Below, piece by piece: positions 8,873 through 18,897 of a stretch of 64,000 nt of DNA. The notes beneath the pieces were generated by a model, which saw only the letters and a program-made list of their open reading frames with translations, was not told the origin of the DNA and searched no databases. Positions within the stretch are counted from its first letter, which is position 1. Every line of letters begins with the position of its first letter. A program made the translations under genes and the position numbers. The DNA comes from an uncultured Bacteroidales bacterium (GTDB lineage Bacteria; Bacteroidota; Bacteroidia; Bacteroidales; Paludibacteraceae), in assembly GCA_934667275.1 (NCBI GenBank), contig CAKULK010000010.1:12254-76253 (forward strand), in the 5' to 3' direction.

Positions 8873-9718
8873 CTAATTGTTTGAAAATCTTTCCATTACA
8901 TGCTGTGCATAGCCTCTTGACACGGGGACGTTCGGGATGGACTCCTCGCCAAAATCGAGCATCAGTTCACCATCCACGCGTCGGAGCAACTGCACCTTGT
9001 TCAAGTTGGCGATATAGGAACGGTGGCACCGCACCAAATCCTTGTCGTTGAAACTCCAAGCGATGTTCTTGAGGCTGTTGCGAATAAGAAGCGTCTGCTT
9101 TTTGCCGTTGCTCATATAGTGCACCTCCACGTAGTTATCCGCCGCCTCGATATAATAGACCATCTCGGGCTTCACCGACAACTTGAGGTCGCCCTTGTCA
9201 TCGTAGAAATTGAACATATTGGGCTGCATCTCAGTACGCGTGGTCTGCATAAGGTTTTGTATCTGTTTGTTCTTGTCTTGCAAGTTAATTATCAGATACA
9301 CAATGGTATATGGAATAAGCAGAATGAACGCGGTGTCGATTATCGCCTCCTTGAACATACTGAAGAATGTCAGCCCGCGCGTCTCAGCATACTCGGGCAG
9401 CACCACAAAAGGAAACACCGAATAGATAAGTGCCATTATGGTCAGTTCGCAGAAAATCCACACGGCATAAACAGGATAAGTGATGTCGTGCCGCTGTGCG
9501 TAGTAGTACATCACCGTCCTGCTGACAGAGATAATTCCCATTGCCACCAGCACCACAACGGTCACCCACCGGACATATTGCATATCGCTATCCGCCCAAC
9601 TGCGCGACCCGAAAGGAGTGAAGATGAGAATAAACAATTCCGCAAAGAGGGTAGTGCTCAGCACCAACATCACTACATTGCGCGGCAGATTGTAACTATA
9701 TGGCAGTTTATTCTTCAT
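8873..9718 (-). CDS. Membrane-bound LytTR-type DNA-binding regulator
   Basis: 281 residues from the ATG at 9716-9718. A longer reading would start at a TTG inside the promoter -7 box, so it is rejected. Four membrane helices (about residues 13-145) are followed by a linker and a LytTR domain (about 175-275; VYYIEAADNYVEVHY, LKNIAWSFNDKDLVRCHRSYIANL). There is no receiver domain, so this is a membrane-tethered regulator. It heads an operon with upp, the VanZ-like gene and dprA; its targets are unknown. Confidence 0.88.
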   Translation of the reverse strand: MKNKLPYSYNLPRNVVMLVLSTTLFAELFILIFTPFGSRSWADSDMQYVRWVTVVVLVAMGIISVSRTVMYYYAQRHDITYPVYAVWIFCELTIMALIYSVFPFVVLPEYAETRGLTFFSMFKEAIIDTAFILLIPYTIVYLIINLQDKNKQIQNLMQTTRTEMQPNMFNFYDDKGDLKLSVKPEMVYYIEAADNYVEVHYMSNGKKQTLLIRNSLKNIAWSFNDKDLVRCHRSYIANLNKVQLLRRVDGELMLDFGEESIPNVPVSRGYAQHVMERFSNN

Positions 9719-9748
9719 CGAAATGTATTCACGGTGAACTTCAGCCCG

Positions 9749-9780
9749 CAAAGGTACAATATTTTTTCCGGATTTGCAAG
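9749..9780 (-). promoter_or_regulatory. Promoter of the LytTR-upp-VanZ-dprA operon
   Basis: TTG (9777-9779), 20 bases, then TACCTTTG (9749-9756) on the minus strand, about 31 bp upstream of the chosen ATG. Confidence 0.75.
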
Positions 9781-9853
9781 TTACGGTTCCGTATTTATGT
9801 CCCCCACCCTATTTGTATTGCTCTTTCCCTGACCTGATTTTTTTCGGGTAAAA

Positions 9854-9886
9854 CAGCAAGGGATGCGCAAGGGATGAGCAAGGGAT
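9854..9886. repeat. 11-bp tandem array, three units (gcaagggat family)
   Basis: Units cagcaagggat, gcgcaagggat and gagcaagggat follow each other without spacers. The reverse strand reads atcccttgctc-atcccttgcgc-atcccttgctg and is followed by ttttacccga, similar to the tcttaacccga boundary at 2644-2654. It lies just past the CoA-transferase terminator. Confidence 0.9.
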
Positions 9887-9894
9887 AGGCAACA

Positions 9895-9927
9895 GCAAAA
9901 AGCCGCCTGACAAAAGGTCAGACGGCT
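9895..9927 (-). terminator. Intrinsic terminator of the CoA-transferase operon
   Basis: Stem agccgcctgac / gtcagacggct (one mismatch), loop aaaag, with a T run on the minus strand, 22 bp past the stop codon. Confidence 0.85.
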
Positions 9928-9949
9928 TCGTTGTCTCGGGTAGGAAAGA

Positions 9950-11446
9950 TTACTTGAGATAGTTCTCCCACTTGGTATTGCGCATATCGCCCGACTTTGC
10001 AAACTCTTGGTGCATAGCCAGTGCGAGTGCAAGGTTGTGTTGCGTGTGCGACACTTTGCTCAACGCGAGGTATTCGCGCAGCATCGGCTGATATTGCGGG
10101 TCAACGCAGTTCTCAATGATTTCGTGCGCACGTTGAATCGGGCTCTTGCCACGCAGGTCGGCAATACCATGTTCAGTGATAATCACTTTCACGGAGTGCT
10201 CACTATGGTCAAGGTGGCTGACCATCGGTACAAACGATGAGATGGCACCGCCCTTTGCCGTTGAAGGTGTAGTGTAGATGCTGATGTAGGCGTTGCGGGT
10301 GAAGTCGCCGCTACCGCCGATACCGTTCATCATCTTCGTGCCGAGCACGTGGGTGGAGTTGATATTGCCGTAGATGTCGGCCTCAAGGGCTGTGTTGATG
10401 GTAATCAAGCCCAAGCGGCGAGCCACTTCGGGGTTGTTGCTAATCTCCTGCGGACGAAGAACAATCTTGTCGCGGAAGAAATCCATGTGTTCTACAATGT
10501 CCTCCAATTTGTCGGCCCCCACGGTGAGGGAGCATCCGCTGGCGAACTTCACACGTCCCTCTTTCATCAAGCCGACTACTGAGTCTTGAATCACTTCGGT
10601 GTACATCTCGAAAGCAGGAATATGCGGGTTCTCGCCAAGTGCGCCCAATACGGCGTTGGCGATGTTGCCGACACCCGACTGGATGGGGAGGAACGATGAC
10701 GGGATACGCCCTGCCTTCATCTCGGTTTCAAGGAAGAGTGCCACATTGTCACCAATGCGCTTGGTTGTCGCGTCCAACTCGGCGAACTTGCCGACCTCGT
10801 TTGGGCGGTTGGTCTTCACCACAGCCACAATCTTCGAGGGGTTCACCTTGATGCAGTCTTTACCTATGCGGTCCGATGGCTTGTAAACAGGAATCTCGCG
10901 GCGCAACGGCGGGTCGAGCGGTTCATAGAGATCGTGCATACCACGCATGCAAGCAGGCATAGCCTCATTGAGTTCGACGATGATTTTGGGTGCCAGTTCG
11001 CAGAAAGTGAGCATATTCCCCACACCTGCCGTAGGCACGATTTCGCCGTCTTCGGTCACTTGACATGCTTCCACGATAGCCACATCGGGTTTCGGGAGGA
11101 ACCCGTAGCGGATGTCTTGCGCCAACTCACTCAGGTGCATATCGTAGTAGTGTGCCTGCTGGCTGTTGAGTTCGGCGCGCAGGTCTTTGTTGCTCTGGTA
11201 GGGGGTGCGGAATTCAATGGCATGCGCGCGTGCCAGCATACCGTCGCAACTGTCGCCCGTGGAAGCACCCGTGTACATGCCAATCTTGAAGGGTTTGCTT
11301 TCAGCGTGCAGGGCTTCTGCCATGTGGGCGATGGCGGTAGGAACATCTTTAGGAGCACCGGCAGGCGTGAAACCGCCCATACCGACTACGTCTCCGTTCT
11401 TTACAAACTTAGCAGCCTCTTCGGCTGTCATAAATGGAAGTGCCAT
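9950..11446 (-). CDS. Acetyl-CoA hydrolase / succinate CoA-transferase family protein
   Basis: 498 residues. GDVVGMGGFTPAGAPKDVP near the N-terminus, the EACQVTEDGEIVPTAGVGN segment, the ALEADIYGNINSTHVLGT stretch bearing the likely catalytic Glu, and GIGGSGDFTRNAYIS identify the family. Such enzymes move CoA between succinate, propionate and acetate, which fits succinate/propionate fermentation in Bacteroidales. Exact substrates cannot be read from sequence. It is last in a run of four genes and is followed by a strong terminator. Confidence 0.92.
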   Translation of the reverse strand: MALPFMTAEEAAKFVKNGDVVGMGGFTPAGAPKDVPTAIAHMAEALHAESKPFKIGMYTGASTGDSCDGMLARAHAIEFRTPYQSNKDLRAELNSQQAHYYDMHLSELAQDIRYGFLPKPDVAIVEACQVTEDGEIVPTAGVGNMLTFCELAPKIIVELNEAMPACMRGMHDLYEPLDPPLRREIPVYKPSDRIGKDCIKVNPSKIVAVVKTNRPNEVGKFAELDATTKRIGDNVALFLETEMKAGRIPSSFLPIQSGVGNIANAVLGALGENPHIPAFEMYTEVIQDSVVGLMKEGRVKFASGCSLTVGADKLEDIVEHMDFFRDKIVLRPQEISNNPEVARRLGLITINTALEADIYGNINSTHVLGTKMMNGIGGSGDFTRNAYISIYTTPSTAKGGAISSFVPMVSHLDHSEHSVKVIITEHGIADLRGKSPIQRAHEIIENCVDPQYQPMLREYLALSKVSHTQHNLALALAMHQEFAKSGDMRNTKWENYLK

Positions 11447-11476
11447 GATATGATAGTTTTTAAGCAGATAAGTAAA

Positions 11477-12229
11477 TTATTGTTCGTCTATTTCCGAGTC
11501 CACCAAGATTCGTCCGCAGAACTCGCAGACGATGATTTTCTTGCGCTGGCGGATGTCCAACTGACGCTGTGCGGGAATCTTGCTGTGGCAACCGCCGCAA
11601 CTGTCGCGCTCCACCTTAACCACTGCCAAACCGTTGTGCGCATTCTTGCGGATACGGCGGAAAGCAGCCAGCAGACGCTCGTCGATATCCCTCTCAAGGT
11701 CAGTAGCACGAAGCATCAGTTTCTCGGTCTGGTCCTTGGTCTCGCCGAGAATGGAGTCGAGTTCGTTGCGCTTCTGGTTGAGGTCCACAGTGCGGTCCTC
11801 GATGTCGGAGATGGTCTTGGCTTTGTCAGCCTGACGCGCCTCCAAGTCAGCGGTTGCGGTACGAATCTTCTTCTGTGACAATTCAATTTCCAATTCTTGA
11901 TACTCAATCTCTTTAGTCAGATTGTCGAACTCGCGGTTGTTGCGCACATTGTTCTGTTGTTCGCGGTAGCGCGAGATAGAAGCGTTGCTGTTCTCAATGC
12001 GCACACGATGGTCGGAGATGGCGGTCTCCAACTCCTTGATGTCGTTCTCGATGTTCGAGAGACGGGTCTTGAGACCCTCGACCTCATCGCTCATGTCCTT
12101 CACCTCTTGCGGCAACTCGCCTGCAAGGGTACGCAACTCGTCGATTTGGGTATCGACCTCTTGCAACTCATAGAGCGCACGCAGTTTGTCCTCTACGGTC
12201 AACTCTTTTTCTACTTTCTCTTTTGCCAT
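11477..12229 (-). CDS. C4 zinc-ribbon coiled-coil protein
   Basis: 250 residues. Most of the chain (about 15-195) is charged coiled coil (LRALYELQEVDTQIDELRTL, then long Glu/Lys heptads). The C-terminus holds a four-cysteine ribbon, CGGCHSKIP and CEFCGRIL, about 25 residues apart. This is the zinc-ribbon family formerly DUF164, proposed to bind nucleic acid; its cellular role is not settled. It is transcribed after the Nif3-family gene. Confidence 0.88.
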   Translation of the reverse strand: MAKEKVEKELTVEDKLRALYELQEVDTQIDELRTLAGELPQEVKDMSDEVEGLKTRLSNIENDIKELETAISDHRVRIENSNASISRYREQQNNVRNNREFDNLTKEIEYQELEIELSQKKIRTATADLEARQADKAKTISDIEDRTVDLNQKRNELDSILGETKDQTEKLMLRATDLERDIDERLLAAFRRIRKNAHNGLAVVKVERDSCGGCHSKIPAQRQLDIRQRKKIIVCEFCGRILVDSEIDEQ

Positions 12230-12261
12230 ATTTATGTTGTTTTAGTTTAATCTGATGATTG

Positions 12262-13062
12262 TCAGTGCAGTATGCCATTATCGGCATAATACACAATGGG
12301 ACTGTGGTCGGTTTCAGCGACCTCCACTCTTATATAAGGTGTGAGTAGTTCGCGGAAGATGTCGCGGGTGAACTGCTCGCTCACCCAGTGGTCGAGGTCG
12401 ATGATGCCGATGCGTCCGACGGCACTCTGCATCTCATGGTACTTGAAGTCGGCGGAGATGTACACGTCCGCCCCCTGTGCGATGGCTGTTTCCATGAACT
12501 CAGCCCCTGCTCCACCGCATAAGGCGATGGTCTGCACCTCTGTTTTCAAGGGGGCGATGCAGCGTATTCCCGAGTGCTCCGTGCGGAATAATTTGTGTAC
12601 AAGATGCACAAAATCAGTCCATTGCATAGGCGTTGGCAGGTTGCCAATCACGCCCAAGCCCACCTCTTCGCGCCCCTGTTGCGGGGAGAGGATGCGGTAT
12701 TCCGAAATGCCGATGCGTTCTGCCATACGCCCGCTGACGCCGTGGAGGTAACTGTCCATGGACGTATGCGCGGAATAGATGGCTATGCCGTGACGGATAG
12801 CCTGTGCCACGCACCGCTCCTGCGGCGTGCTGCCCGTGAGGTGCTTCAATCCGCGGAAGAGCAACGGGTGGTGGGAAACAATGAGGTCGCAATGCTTCGT
12901 AATAGCCTCGCAGACAATAGATTCCGTAACATCTACCGTCAACAATGCCGCCTTTACTTCCGCACTGCGTTCACCCACCTGCAGTCCCGAATTATCCCAA
13001 GCCTCCTGGTAACTCAAGGGAGCAACAGATTCTATGCTATTGATGATTTCCTGAAGAATCAA
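12262..13062 (-). CDS. Nif3-like dinuclear metal-centre protein
   Basis: 266 residues. The metal-binding LIVSHHPLLFRGLK, IYSAHTSMDSYLHGVSGRMAE (read as IYSAHTSMD) and the C-terminal IDLDHWVSEQF segments are those of the Nif3/YbgI/YqfO family. It lacks the PII-like insert found in longer homologues, so it is the short YbgI-like form. Some members act as GTP cyclohydrolase-like enzymes, others have no known activity. Its start overlaps the DUF5606 gene by 4 bp. Confidence 0.9.
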   Translation of the reverse strand: MILQEIINSIESVAPLSYQEAWDNSGLQVGERSAEVKAALLTVDVTESIVCEAITKHCDLIVSHHPLLFRGLKHLTGSTPQERCVAQAIRHGIAIYSAHTSMDSYLHGVSGRMAERIGISEYRILSPQQGREEVGLGVIGNLPTPMQWTDFVHLVHKLFRTEHSGIRCIAPLKTEVQTIALCGGAGAEFMETAIAQGADVYISADFKYHEMQSAVGRIGIIDLDHWVSEQFTRDIFRELLTPYIRVEVAETDHSPIVYYADNGILH

Positions 13063-13592
13063 CCTTTTTTGGCACCAACGCCCGTTTTTACGGACGCTAC
13101 TGCGGATTTCTGCGTTTTCACCTGTGCCTTCGGCGCGGGTTTCTTCACATCTTGCTTCTTGTCCTCAACGGAAGCAGCCTCCTCTTCGCCCTCGTCCTCT
13201 TTGGTGGTGAAGTCGGTGATGCCGGCGTTGATGAGGATATTGTACCACTGCACCAACTTGCGGATGTCGGTGGGATATACGCGGTCGCGGTCGAAGTCAG
13301 GCAACACCTCGGCGAAATAGGCGCGCATAGCATCGTTGTCCGCCTTCTTGGGGTCGATGGATGCGACCTTCAAGCCCTCTTTTTCGCCCACTTTGGTCAG
13401 CACTTCGCTGAGGGCGATGTCGTCGCCCGTGGTGAACATCGACACCTCTGCCAGCGACACAATCTTGTCGCGCGCATAGGTCGGCATACGTTTGCCGTCA
13501 ATGAGCGACTCCACAATCAGCATGTTGTTGCCGCGACTTACCAACTTGTATAACCCGGGTTTGCCCGTGATGGATAGGATATTCTTAAGCAT
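13059..13592 (-). CDS. DUF5606-family protein
   Basis: 177 residues. The first 125 residues (MLKNILSITGKPGLYKLVSR, then FTTGDDIALSEVLTKV and VYPTDIRKLVQWYNILINAG) match the small DUF5606 family found in Bacteroidota. The tail is a disordered Lys/Ala/Glu-rich stretch. The role is unknown. It heads the operon with Nif3, the zinc ribbon protein and the CoA-transferase, and is divergent from smpB. Confidence 0.85.
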   Translation of the reverse strand: MLKNILSITGKPGLYKLVSRGNNMLIVESLIDGKRMPTYARDKIVSLAEVSMFTTGDDIALSEVLTKVGEKEGLKVASIDPKKADNDAMRAYFAEVLPDFDRDRVYPTDIRKLVQWYNILINAGITDFTTKEDEGEEEAASVEDKKQDVKKPAPKAQVKTQKSAVASVKTGVGAKKG

Positions 13593-13621
13593 ACTCTACT
13601 CAATTTATCTATTTTCGACGG

Positions 13622-13669
13622 CAAAAGTACTGCTTTTTTTGCATATCTGCAAGTTTTTATATACCTTTG
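13622..13669. promoter_or_regulatory. Interlocked divergent promoters of DUF5606 and smpB
   Basis: Minus strand: TTG at 13650-13652, 20 bases, TACTTTTG at 13622-13629. Plus strand: TTTG at 13638-13641, 20 bases, TACCTTTG at 13662-13669. Each -33 element lies in the spacer of the other promoter, so the two probably compete for RNA polymerase. Confidence 0.75.
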
Positions 13670-13696
13670 CGCGAATTTATTGTGTTTCTTCTGTGT

Positions 13697-14155
13697 ATGC
13701 GTTTGAAGAGTGATGTTAATATCAAAAACCGCCGTGCCACGTTCGATTACGAGATATTGGACCGTTATACGGCGGGTATTCAGTTGTTCGGCACCGAAAT
13801 CAAGTCCATTCGCGAGAGCAAAGCCTCGCTGGCGGATACATATTGTATGTTTGTCGGCAACGAACTATGGGTGAAGCAGATGCATATTGCAGAATACCGC
13901 TTTGGCAGTTATGCCAACCATGAGACAAAGCGCGACCGCAAACTACTGCTTACGAAAAAGGAACTGCATAAACTTCTGCGTCAGACCAAAGAGTCGGGAA
14001 AAACCATCATTCCTCTTCGTCTTTTTATCAATGAACGGGGCTTTGCCAAAATGGAAATCGCTCTCTGCCAGGGCAAGCACGAATACGACAAACGCCAATC
14101 CCTGCGCGAGCAAGACGACAAGCGCGAACTGCAGCGTGCCATACGCAGGGGATAG
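13697..14155 (+). CDS. smpB: SsrA-binding protein
   Basis: 152 residues from the ATG at 13697. A ten-residue longer reading would begin at a TTG within the -7 promoter box and is rejected. NIKNRRATFDYEI, GTEIKSIRESKASLADTYC, RDRKLLLTKKEL, IPLRLFINERGFAKMEIAL and the basic tail are standard SmpB. It partners tmRNA in rescuing stalled ribosomes. No tmRNA gene was seen nearby. Confidence 0.96.
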   Translation: MRLKSDVNIKNRRATFDYEILDRYTAGIQLFGTEIKSIRESKASLADTYCMFVGNELWVKQMHIAEYRFGSYANHETKRDRKLLLTKKELHKLLRQTKESGKTIIPLRLFINERGFAKMEIALCQGKHEYDKRQSLREQDDKRELQRAIRRG

Positions 14156-14212
14156 CCTACTTGTGCCACCTCCTCCATATGATTCTCAGCGAACTTTGTA
14201 TGGGGCCCTCCT

Positions 14213-17200
14213 TTATCTCACTATTACCTTAAGAACTTCGTGCTCGCCGCGAATGAGGTAGAGACCGGCTGGAACGGGGAAATAGGTTTGTTCCGTGAGA
14301 TAGCCGCTATATACCAGCCGTCCGTTGGTAGAGAGTATTTCCACTTGCTGCGGCACGACCGGAATCACCGTCAGTCCTCCGTCCACACTATTCACTATCA
14401 GTGTCCGTCCCCCTGCTATCGTCGGCACCCCGCCTGTAGTTTCCGGTTCTTGGTCGTAGGTAACTAATCCGGAACGTATATTGACGCGACTTGGAACCTT
14501 GGCAGATGAGATATTTGCTAACAAGAACACACCACCTGCGGGTAGATTTCCCATCTGTGAGTTTGTATTATCAAGTATAAACTCATTCTTTCCTGTTCCT
14601 TGGAAATAGGCATTCTTGAGTGTTGTTGTGTTGGGAACCTCTAACTTAGAGAATGTTACATTACCACGTAAAGAACCACCATCTTCATTATTTGGTTCTA
14701 TAATCGTACTCAGCCTATCGGTACCTGGTATGGTTTGAGGGCCATATCCCTTAAGTATTATTAACTTTCCTGTCCAATAGTCCCATTTCCCTTCATCTAC
14801 AATCCCCGACGGGAACATCATTGCATAGATACTTCCCGCTTCCATAATGACATCACGTTCTTTTTCGCCTATAATTTTCTTTTTTGCTTGTGGTTTAATC
14901 CAATCCGTCTCGAATTTACCATCCTTATACAACCAATATTGTTTTTCGGACTGGTACAAGAAATAATTGGCATTCCAATTTCCGGTACGGAAATAATCCA
15001 AACTCCTCATTCCCACATAGTTTTCCCTATATTCCTTAGGAACATATTTAGGATAACCGGTTGCAGGTTCTGGATATACCCGAACATTCGTATCACGATG
15101 ATATGCATATCTAAGAAAATCCTCATAATAACTATCAAAACTCATATTTCTATTTGTCTTCTGATTCAGAGCGATATTTCCACCCACTATTGATGCAAAA
15201 TCCAAATTATATTTTGCCTGTTTTTGGATAGCCGTTGCCTTATCCATCTTAATAAATTCCTGCTCAGGATATGACTCTATCACATAAACTTCCGATACAT
15301 CAAACGGAGGACAAAAAGCCATCCAATTATCGGCATTGATGCTTATAATATAATAAAAATCATCATAAATAGTATATGAGGTCGTATTATTTACGGAATA
15401 ATATAAATCATCTTTCCCAGGATCATCTATTTCAACCTCCATATACTCCGAAGAAGAACCGGGCTTTAGGACCGGAGCCTTATATTTATTTCGTAATATA
15501 CGAATCATGTAAGAATCCAATTTTGCATATAGCAAATGTTGTACTTGTCTATCTTCCGAAACGTCAACTGTTTGATCTCCACCAACATCAATAGGAACAT
15601 TTAACATATCTGCATGAATATATGGCATACAAGGTACCCAAGGTACTATGTCAAAAGCCTTTCTTTCGACACCCGGAACCCACAAATGAACATAATTACT
15701 ATCATCCGGGCACAACGATTCCATCCCATAAAAACCATTAGGATAAGCAGCAGCATTCTCCGTATAATAGTCTCTAAGATTTAATATAATATCCGAACCG
15801 CCATCTCCACACCCTTTACACTCCACCTCTTCCGGGAAAAAACCCGGTAATGCCAAATGACTGCTATTATCAATATATTGCTCCTCTACCTTGTAGTCCA
15901 ATCTTACCAATGGTCTAACACCATCTGTTGGAGAAGAACCGGTACTTGTCACCGATGAACATGCCCTAATCTCACTACTATGCGAGCCTCCTTTTATATA
16001 GGTATGTTCAGGACATCTCAACATTTTACTATTCCCGTTCTTATCCAACTCACCATAAATATTTTCCTGTCCGGACATCGGTTTGATTGGCGAGACAAAA
16101 ATGGTTCCATCATTAAAATTAACGACACCTTCCACACCATCTTCGCCCATACCAAGTCCTAAATTTGCAATATCACTCTTACCTGTGCGATAGCAAATTG
16201 CCAATGTGTTATTATAATGACCCGATGCTGATTTACTATTTGCTAATTCAATACGTCCACCATTAAAGTTCACTTCTCCATATTTTGTACCATAATCTAT
16301 CGATGGTGAATTATCACCGCTTTTCTGAAGGCGTATATATCCATTTGTACGTTCATATTCTTGCATATTGTCAATATCAATGGGCCATTTATCATCAAAC
16401 GACAATATCGTCTTAGAATTTTCCTGTTTCGGACGAACATAAATACTGGACGAGTATTGACCACATCTAGCAACGAATTCTACAGCACAACCCATTGTGC
16501 TTTTCAACACATTATTTCCCCGAGAATGTACATTCACCTTTAATGGATTTGTGGTATTATTCTTGGTTGTACATTCCACAACAATTGCACTTCCTGAACC
16601 TTCAGAACATGATGGTGAGAGTGGGTTTAATGTATAACTTGCCATATTCTTATCATCTTTATTCAAGTTATTACCATATTTTGTATGACAACGACTATAC
16701 AGATAGCAATCCTCCAAATAGATATCCACACTCGTGCCGGCGGCTCCCTTTATATATATAATACCCTCATCTTTTGTATCTATTCCATTCGAACCAAATG
16801 GACACCAACCTGTGAAATACAATTTCAAATACCATTTCTGTGAACCATCTATAGTCCAATTGTGTGCACTTGCGGAAGGCAGTTGTTTAGTTGCCGTACA
16901 TACATTGGCAATAGGAGTTTGATAATCGTAACTAATGCCGTCTTCTGCTTTTTTGAACACATGGCAAGGTGTTACTGCGGTACCTGAACCATCAGCAGTA
17001 GCCGCTTTAATAATTTTTGGATTGTCAAGATTTGATGAGGTCGTTTCTCCAAAAACGTACAACTCATCAAAAAGAGCCTTTCCGTTTTTGTCAAATACGT
17101 GCGACAAATCAACCCGTGTCTTTTTGATTATCGTGCCACTAAAGCCCCCTACAGAAGTACAAGCCGTACCTGTATATAGATTCCAATATGGTACACTTGC

Positions 17201-18880
17201 TGCCGTCAGATTGCCCACTTTTTGTGCTACCGCATCTGTCCAAACCATATATTCTACGCCATTGTATGTTCCTTTGGCTTCCACTTGATAAGTTTTTGTA
17301 GCAGAAGAGGCAAATACAGCAATTATTTCGTTTCCATTCTCCACTCGGCGATTCGGGGTAACCGGTGTCTTTGTTGTACCATTAATTTCATAAATCGTAT
17401 ATGTTTCCGCAAATTGGATGGTATTCCATTGCAGATATATCGAATCCGATGTAGCACTACTCAATAGTGTCGGTTTTTGGAGTCCGATATTTACCGAAAT
17501 AGGGAGATTGGTTGTGGTCGTTTCCGATGTATGTCCCGCTAAAGTATTCGTTCCAGTTGCCACCAATGTGGAGGAATAGGTTCCCAGAGCAGCAGGCTTT
17601 GCCGAAATCGTAACCTGTCCTTCCACTGACGCATCGCACTGAAAAATATCTGCAAATTCCGGTGTCCACGAATATACCACATTGCTTACATTTTGTTTCG
17701 AAACACGGATAACCTGTGTCGCATCCGCATCTGCCACACGCATACCCGGAAATACATAAGACGAAGGAGTAAACTCTATTTTTGAAACTATCGCTGTTTT
17801 TGCCACTCCTGAGAGAGTCACCGTATGGGCTTCAGATGATATGGTATTACCACACGCATCCGTATATTGTACAGTCAATGTAAGTGTGGCAGAATACGTT
17901 TTTTCTTCAGTCGGCACAAAAGTAACCAAACAATTTCCGTCCGCAGGATGCTCCGCCACACTGAACGCACTTGCGTCCGTACCGGAAATGGAAGCATTCC
18001 AAACGGTTCCTGTCCCTCCTTGCGAAGCAGGTGCAGGTTGGGAGGCTACATCGTTTTTAGAGTATGGTACTATTGCCTTTTGCTGACGGTCGCCCACGTA
18101 AACGGGAGCGTCATTAGAACCAAATGTCAGAGTCTTATCAATCTCGAATGTTGGCGTCAAATTGGAATTGGCAACGATTGTAGCCTCAGCAGAAGAATTG
18201 TCTCCTTTCGATGTTAGAGTGAGCGTTGCTTGTTCTTCTCCTGCGCAATTATGGTCGGTATATCTAACGGTAACAGTTACTGTCGTACCATCATATTTCG
18301 TACTCTCAATCGCAAAAGCGTTTCCACCCTGTTTCGGTTTCAGACTTACCTTATAATCCCTATCCGATGTGGCTTTATTTACATAGAATTTCACATCACA
18401 GGTACCTGATGCGTTCAATCCAGTAGTCTTAATAGAATAAGTTTCTGGTTCCACGCCCTTGACATGTACTGGTTGAAATAATGCGGTATACACTCCCAAT
18501 GTATGCGCATCACTAACTATATATAAAGTTATCGTACGAGGATTATCTGTCTCTTTCCCCAGCTCTCCGACCCCTGTTGAACGCGCCTCTATTTCTTGCC
18601 ATTTATCAAAATAAAATCCTTCCTTTGCTAACGCATACATTGTAACTTTATGCCACTTGTTACTCCCCGTTTGGGTTTTCTCAAATAAAATGCGATAATC
18701 TCCTTCTGTTGGAGTTATATTATCTTGTTCTGTAGCAAAAACTACCCCCTTAGTTTTATCCTCAGTTTGTACTTTATAAGTTGATGTCCCCTTATCAAAC
18801 AATCCTCCATAAACGCTATTGGCACTACATAGTAGCACAACACACAATGTAAACCATTTCAATAATATCTTTTTCATCAT
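14213..18880 (-). CDS. Very large secreted surface protein with T9SS-like C-terminus
   Basis: 1555 residues. A signal peptide (KILLKWFTLCVVLLCSANSVYG) is followed by a short repeat ending in FDKW, several Ig-like segments up to about residue 430, a fibronectin-III-like segment (about 430-530), and a long region with little similarity to anything I recognise. It ends in a sorting-domain-like stretch (VEILSTNGRLVYSG...GLYLIRGEHEVLKVIVR). I infer export by T9SS and display on the surface. Parts are AT-rich: a 60-base sample at 15301-15360 is 32% GC by hand count, against 53% in lptD (24961-25020). Third gene of an operon, 17 bp after its neighbour. Function unknown. Confidence 0.82.
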   Translation of the reverse strand: MMKKILLKWFTLCVVLLCSANSVYGGLFDKGTSTYKVQTEDKTKGVVFATEQDNITPTEGDYRILFEKTQTGSNKWHKVTMYALAKEGFYFDKWQEIEARSTGVGELGKETDNPRTITLYIVSDAHTLGVYTALFQPVHVKGVEPETYSIKTTGLNASGTCDVKFYVNKATSDRDYKVSLKPKQGGNAFAIESTKYDGTTVTVTVRYTDHNCAGEEQATLTLTSKGDNSSAEATIVANSNLTPTFEIDKTLTFGSNDAPVYVGDRQQKAIVPYSKNDVASQPAPASQGGTGTVWNASISGTDASAFSVAEHPADGNCLVTFVPTEEKTYSATLTLTVQYTDACGNTISSEAHTVTLSGVAKTAIVSKIEFTPSSYVFPGMRVADADATQVIRVSKQNVSNVVYSWTPEFADIFQCDASVEGQVTISAKPAALGTYSSTLVATGTNTLAGHTSETTTTNLPISVNIGLQKPTLLSSATSDSIYLQWNTIQFAETYTIYEINGTTKTPVTPNRRVENGNEIIAVFASSATKTYQVEAKGTYNGVEYMVWTDAVAQKVGNLTAASVPYWNLYTGTACTSVGGFSGTIIKKTRVDLSHVFDKNGKALFDELYVFGETTSSNLDNPKIIKAATADGSGTAVTPCHVFKKAEDGISYDYQTPIANVCTATKQLPSASAHNWTIDGSQKWYLKLYFTGWCPFGSNGIDTKDEGIIYIKGAAGTSVDIYLEDCYLYSRCHTKYGNNLNKDDKNMASYTLNPLSPSCSEGSGSAIVVECTTKNNTTNPLKVNVHSRGNNVLKSTMGCAVEFVARCGQYSSSIYVRPKQENSKTILSFDDKWPIDIDNMQEYERTNGYIRLQKSGDNSPSIDYGTKYGEVNFNGGRIELANSKSASGHYNNTLAICYRTGKSDIANLGLGMGEDGVEGVVNFNDGTIFVSPIKPMSGQENIYGELDKNGNSKMLRCPEHTYIKGGSHSSEIRACSSVTSTGSSPTDGVRPLVRLDYKVEEQYIDNSSHLALPGFFPEEVECKGCGDGGSDIILNLRDYYTENAAAYPNGFYGMESLCPDDSNYVHLWVPGVERKAFDIVPWVPCMPYIHADMLNVPIDVGGDQTVDVSEDRQVQHLLYAKLDSYMIRILRNKYKAPVLKPGSSSEYMEVEIDDPGKDDLYYSVNNTTSYTIYDDFYYIISINADNWMAFCPPFDVSEVYVIESYPEQEFIKMDKATAIQKQAKYNLDFASIVGGNIALNQKTNRNMSFDSYYEDFLRYAYHRDTNVRVYPEPATGYPKYVPKEYRENYVGMRSLDYFRTGNWNANYFLYQSEKQYWLYKDGKFETDWIKPQAKKKIIGEKERDVIMEAGSIYAMMFPSGIVDEGKWDYWTGKLIILKGYGPQTIPGTDRLSTIIEPNNEDGGSLRGNVTFSKLEVPNTTTLKNAYFQGTGKNEFILDNTNSQMGNLPAGGVFLLANISSAKVPSRVNIRSGLVTYDQEPETTGGVPTIAGGRTLIVNSVDGGLTVIPVVPQQVEILSTNGRLVYSGYLTEQTYFPVPAGLYLIRGEHEVLKVIVR

Positions 18881-18897
18881 AAATTTTATTTACAATA

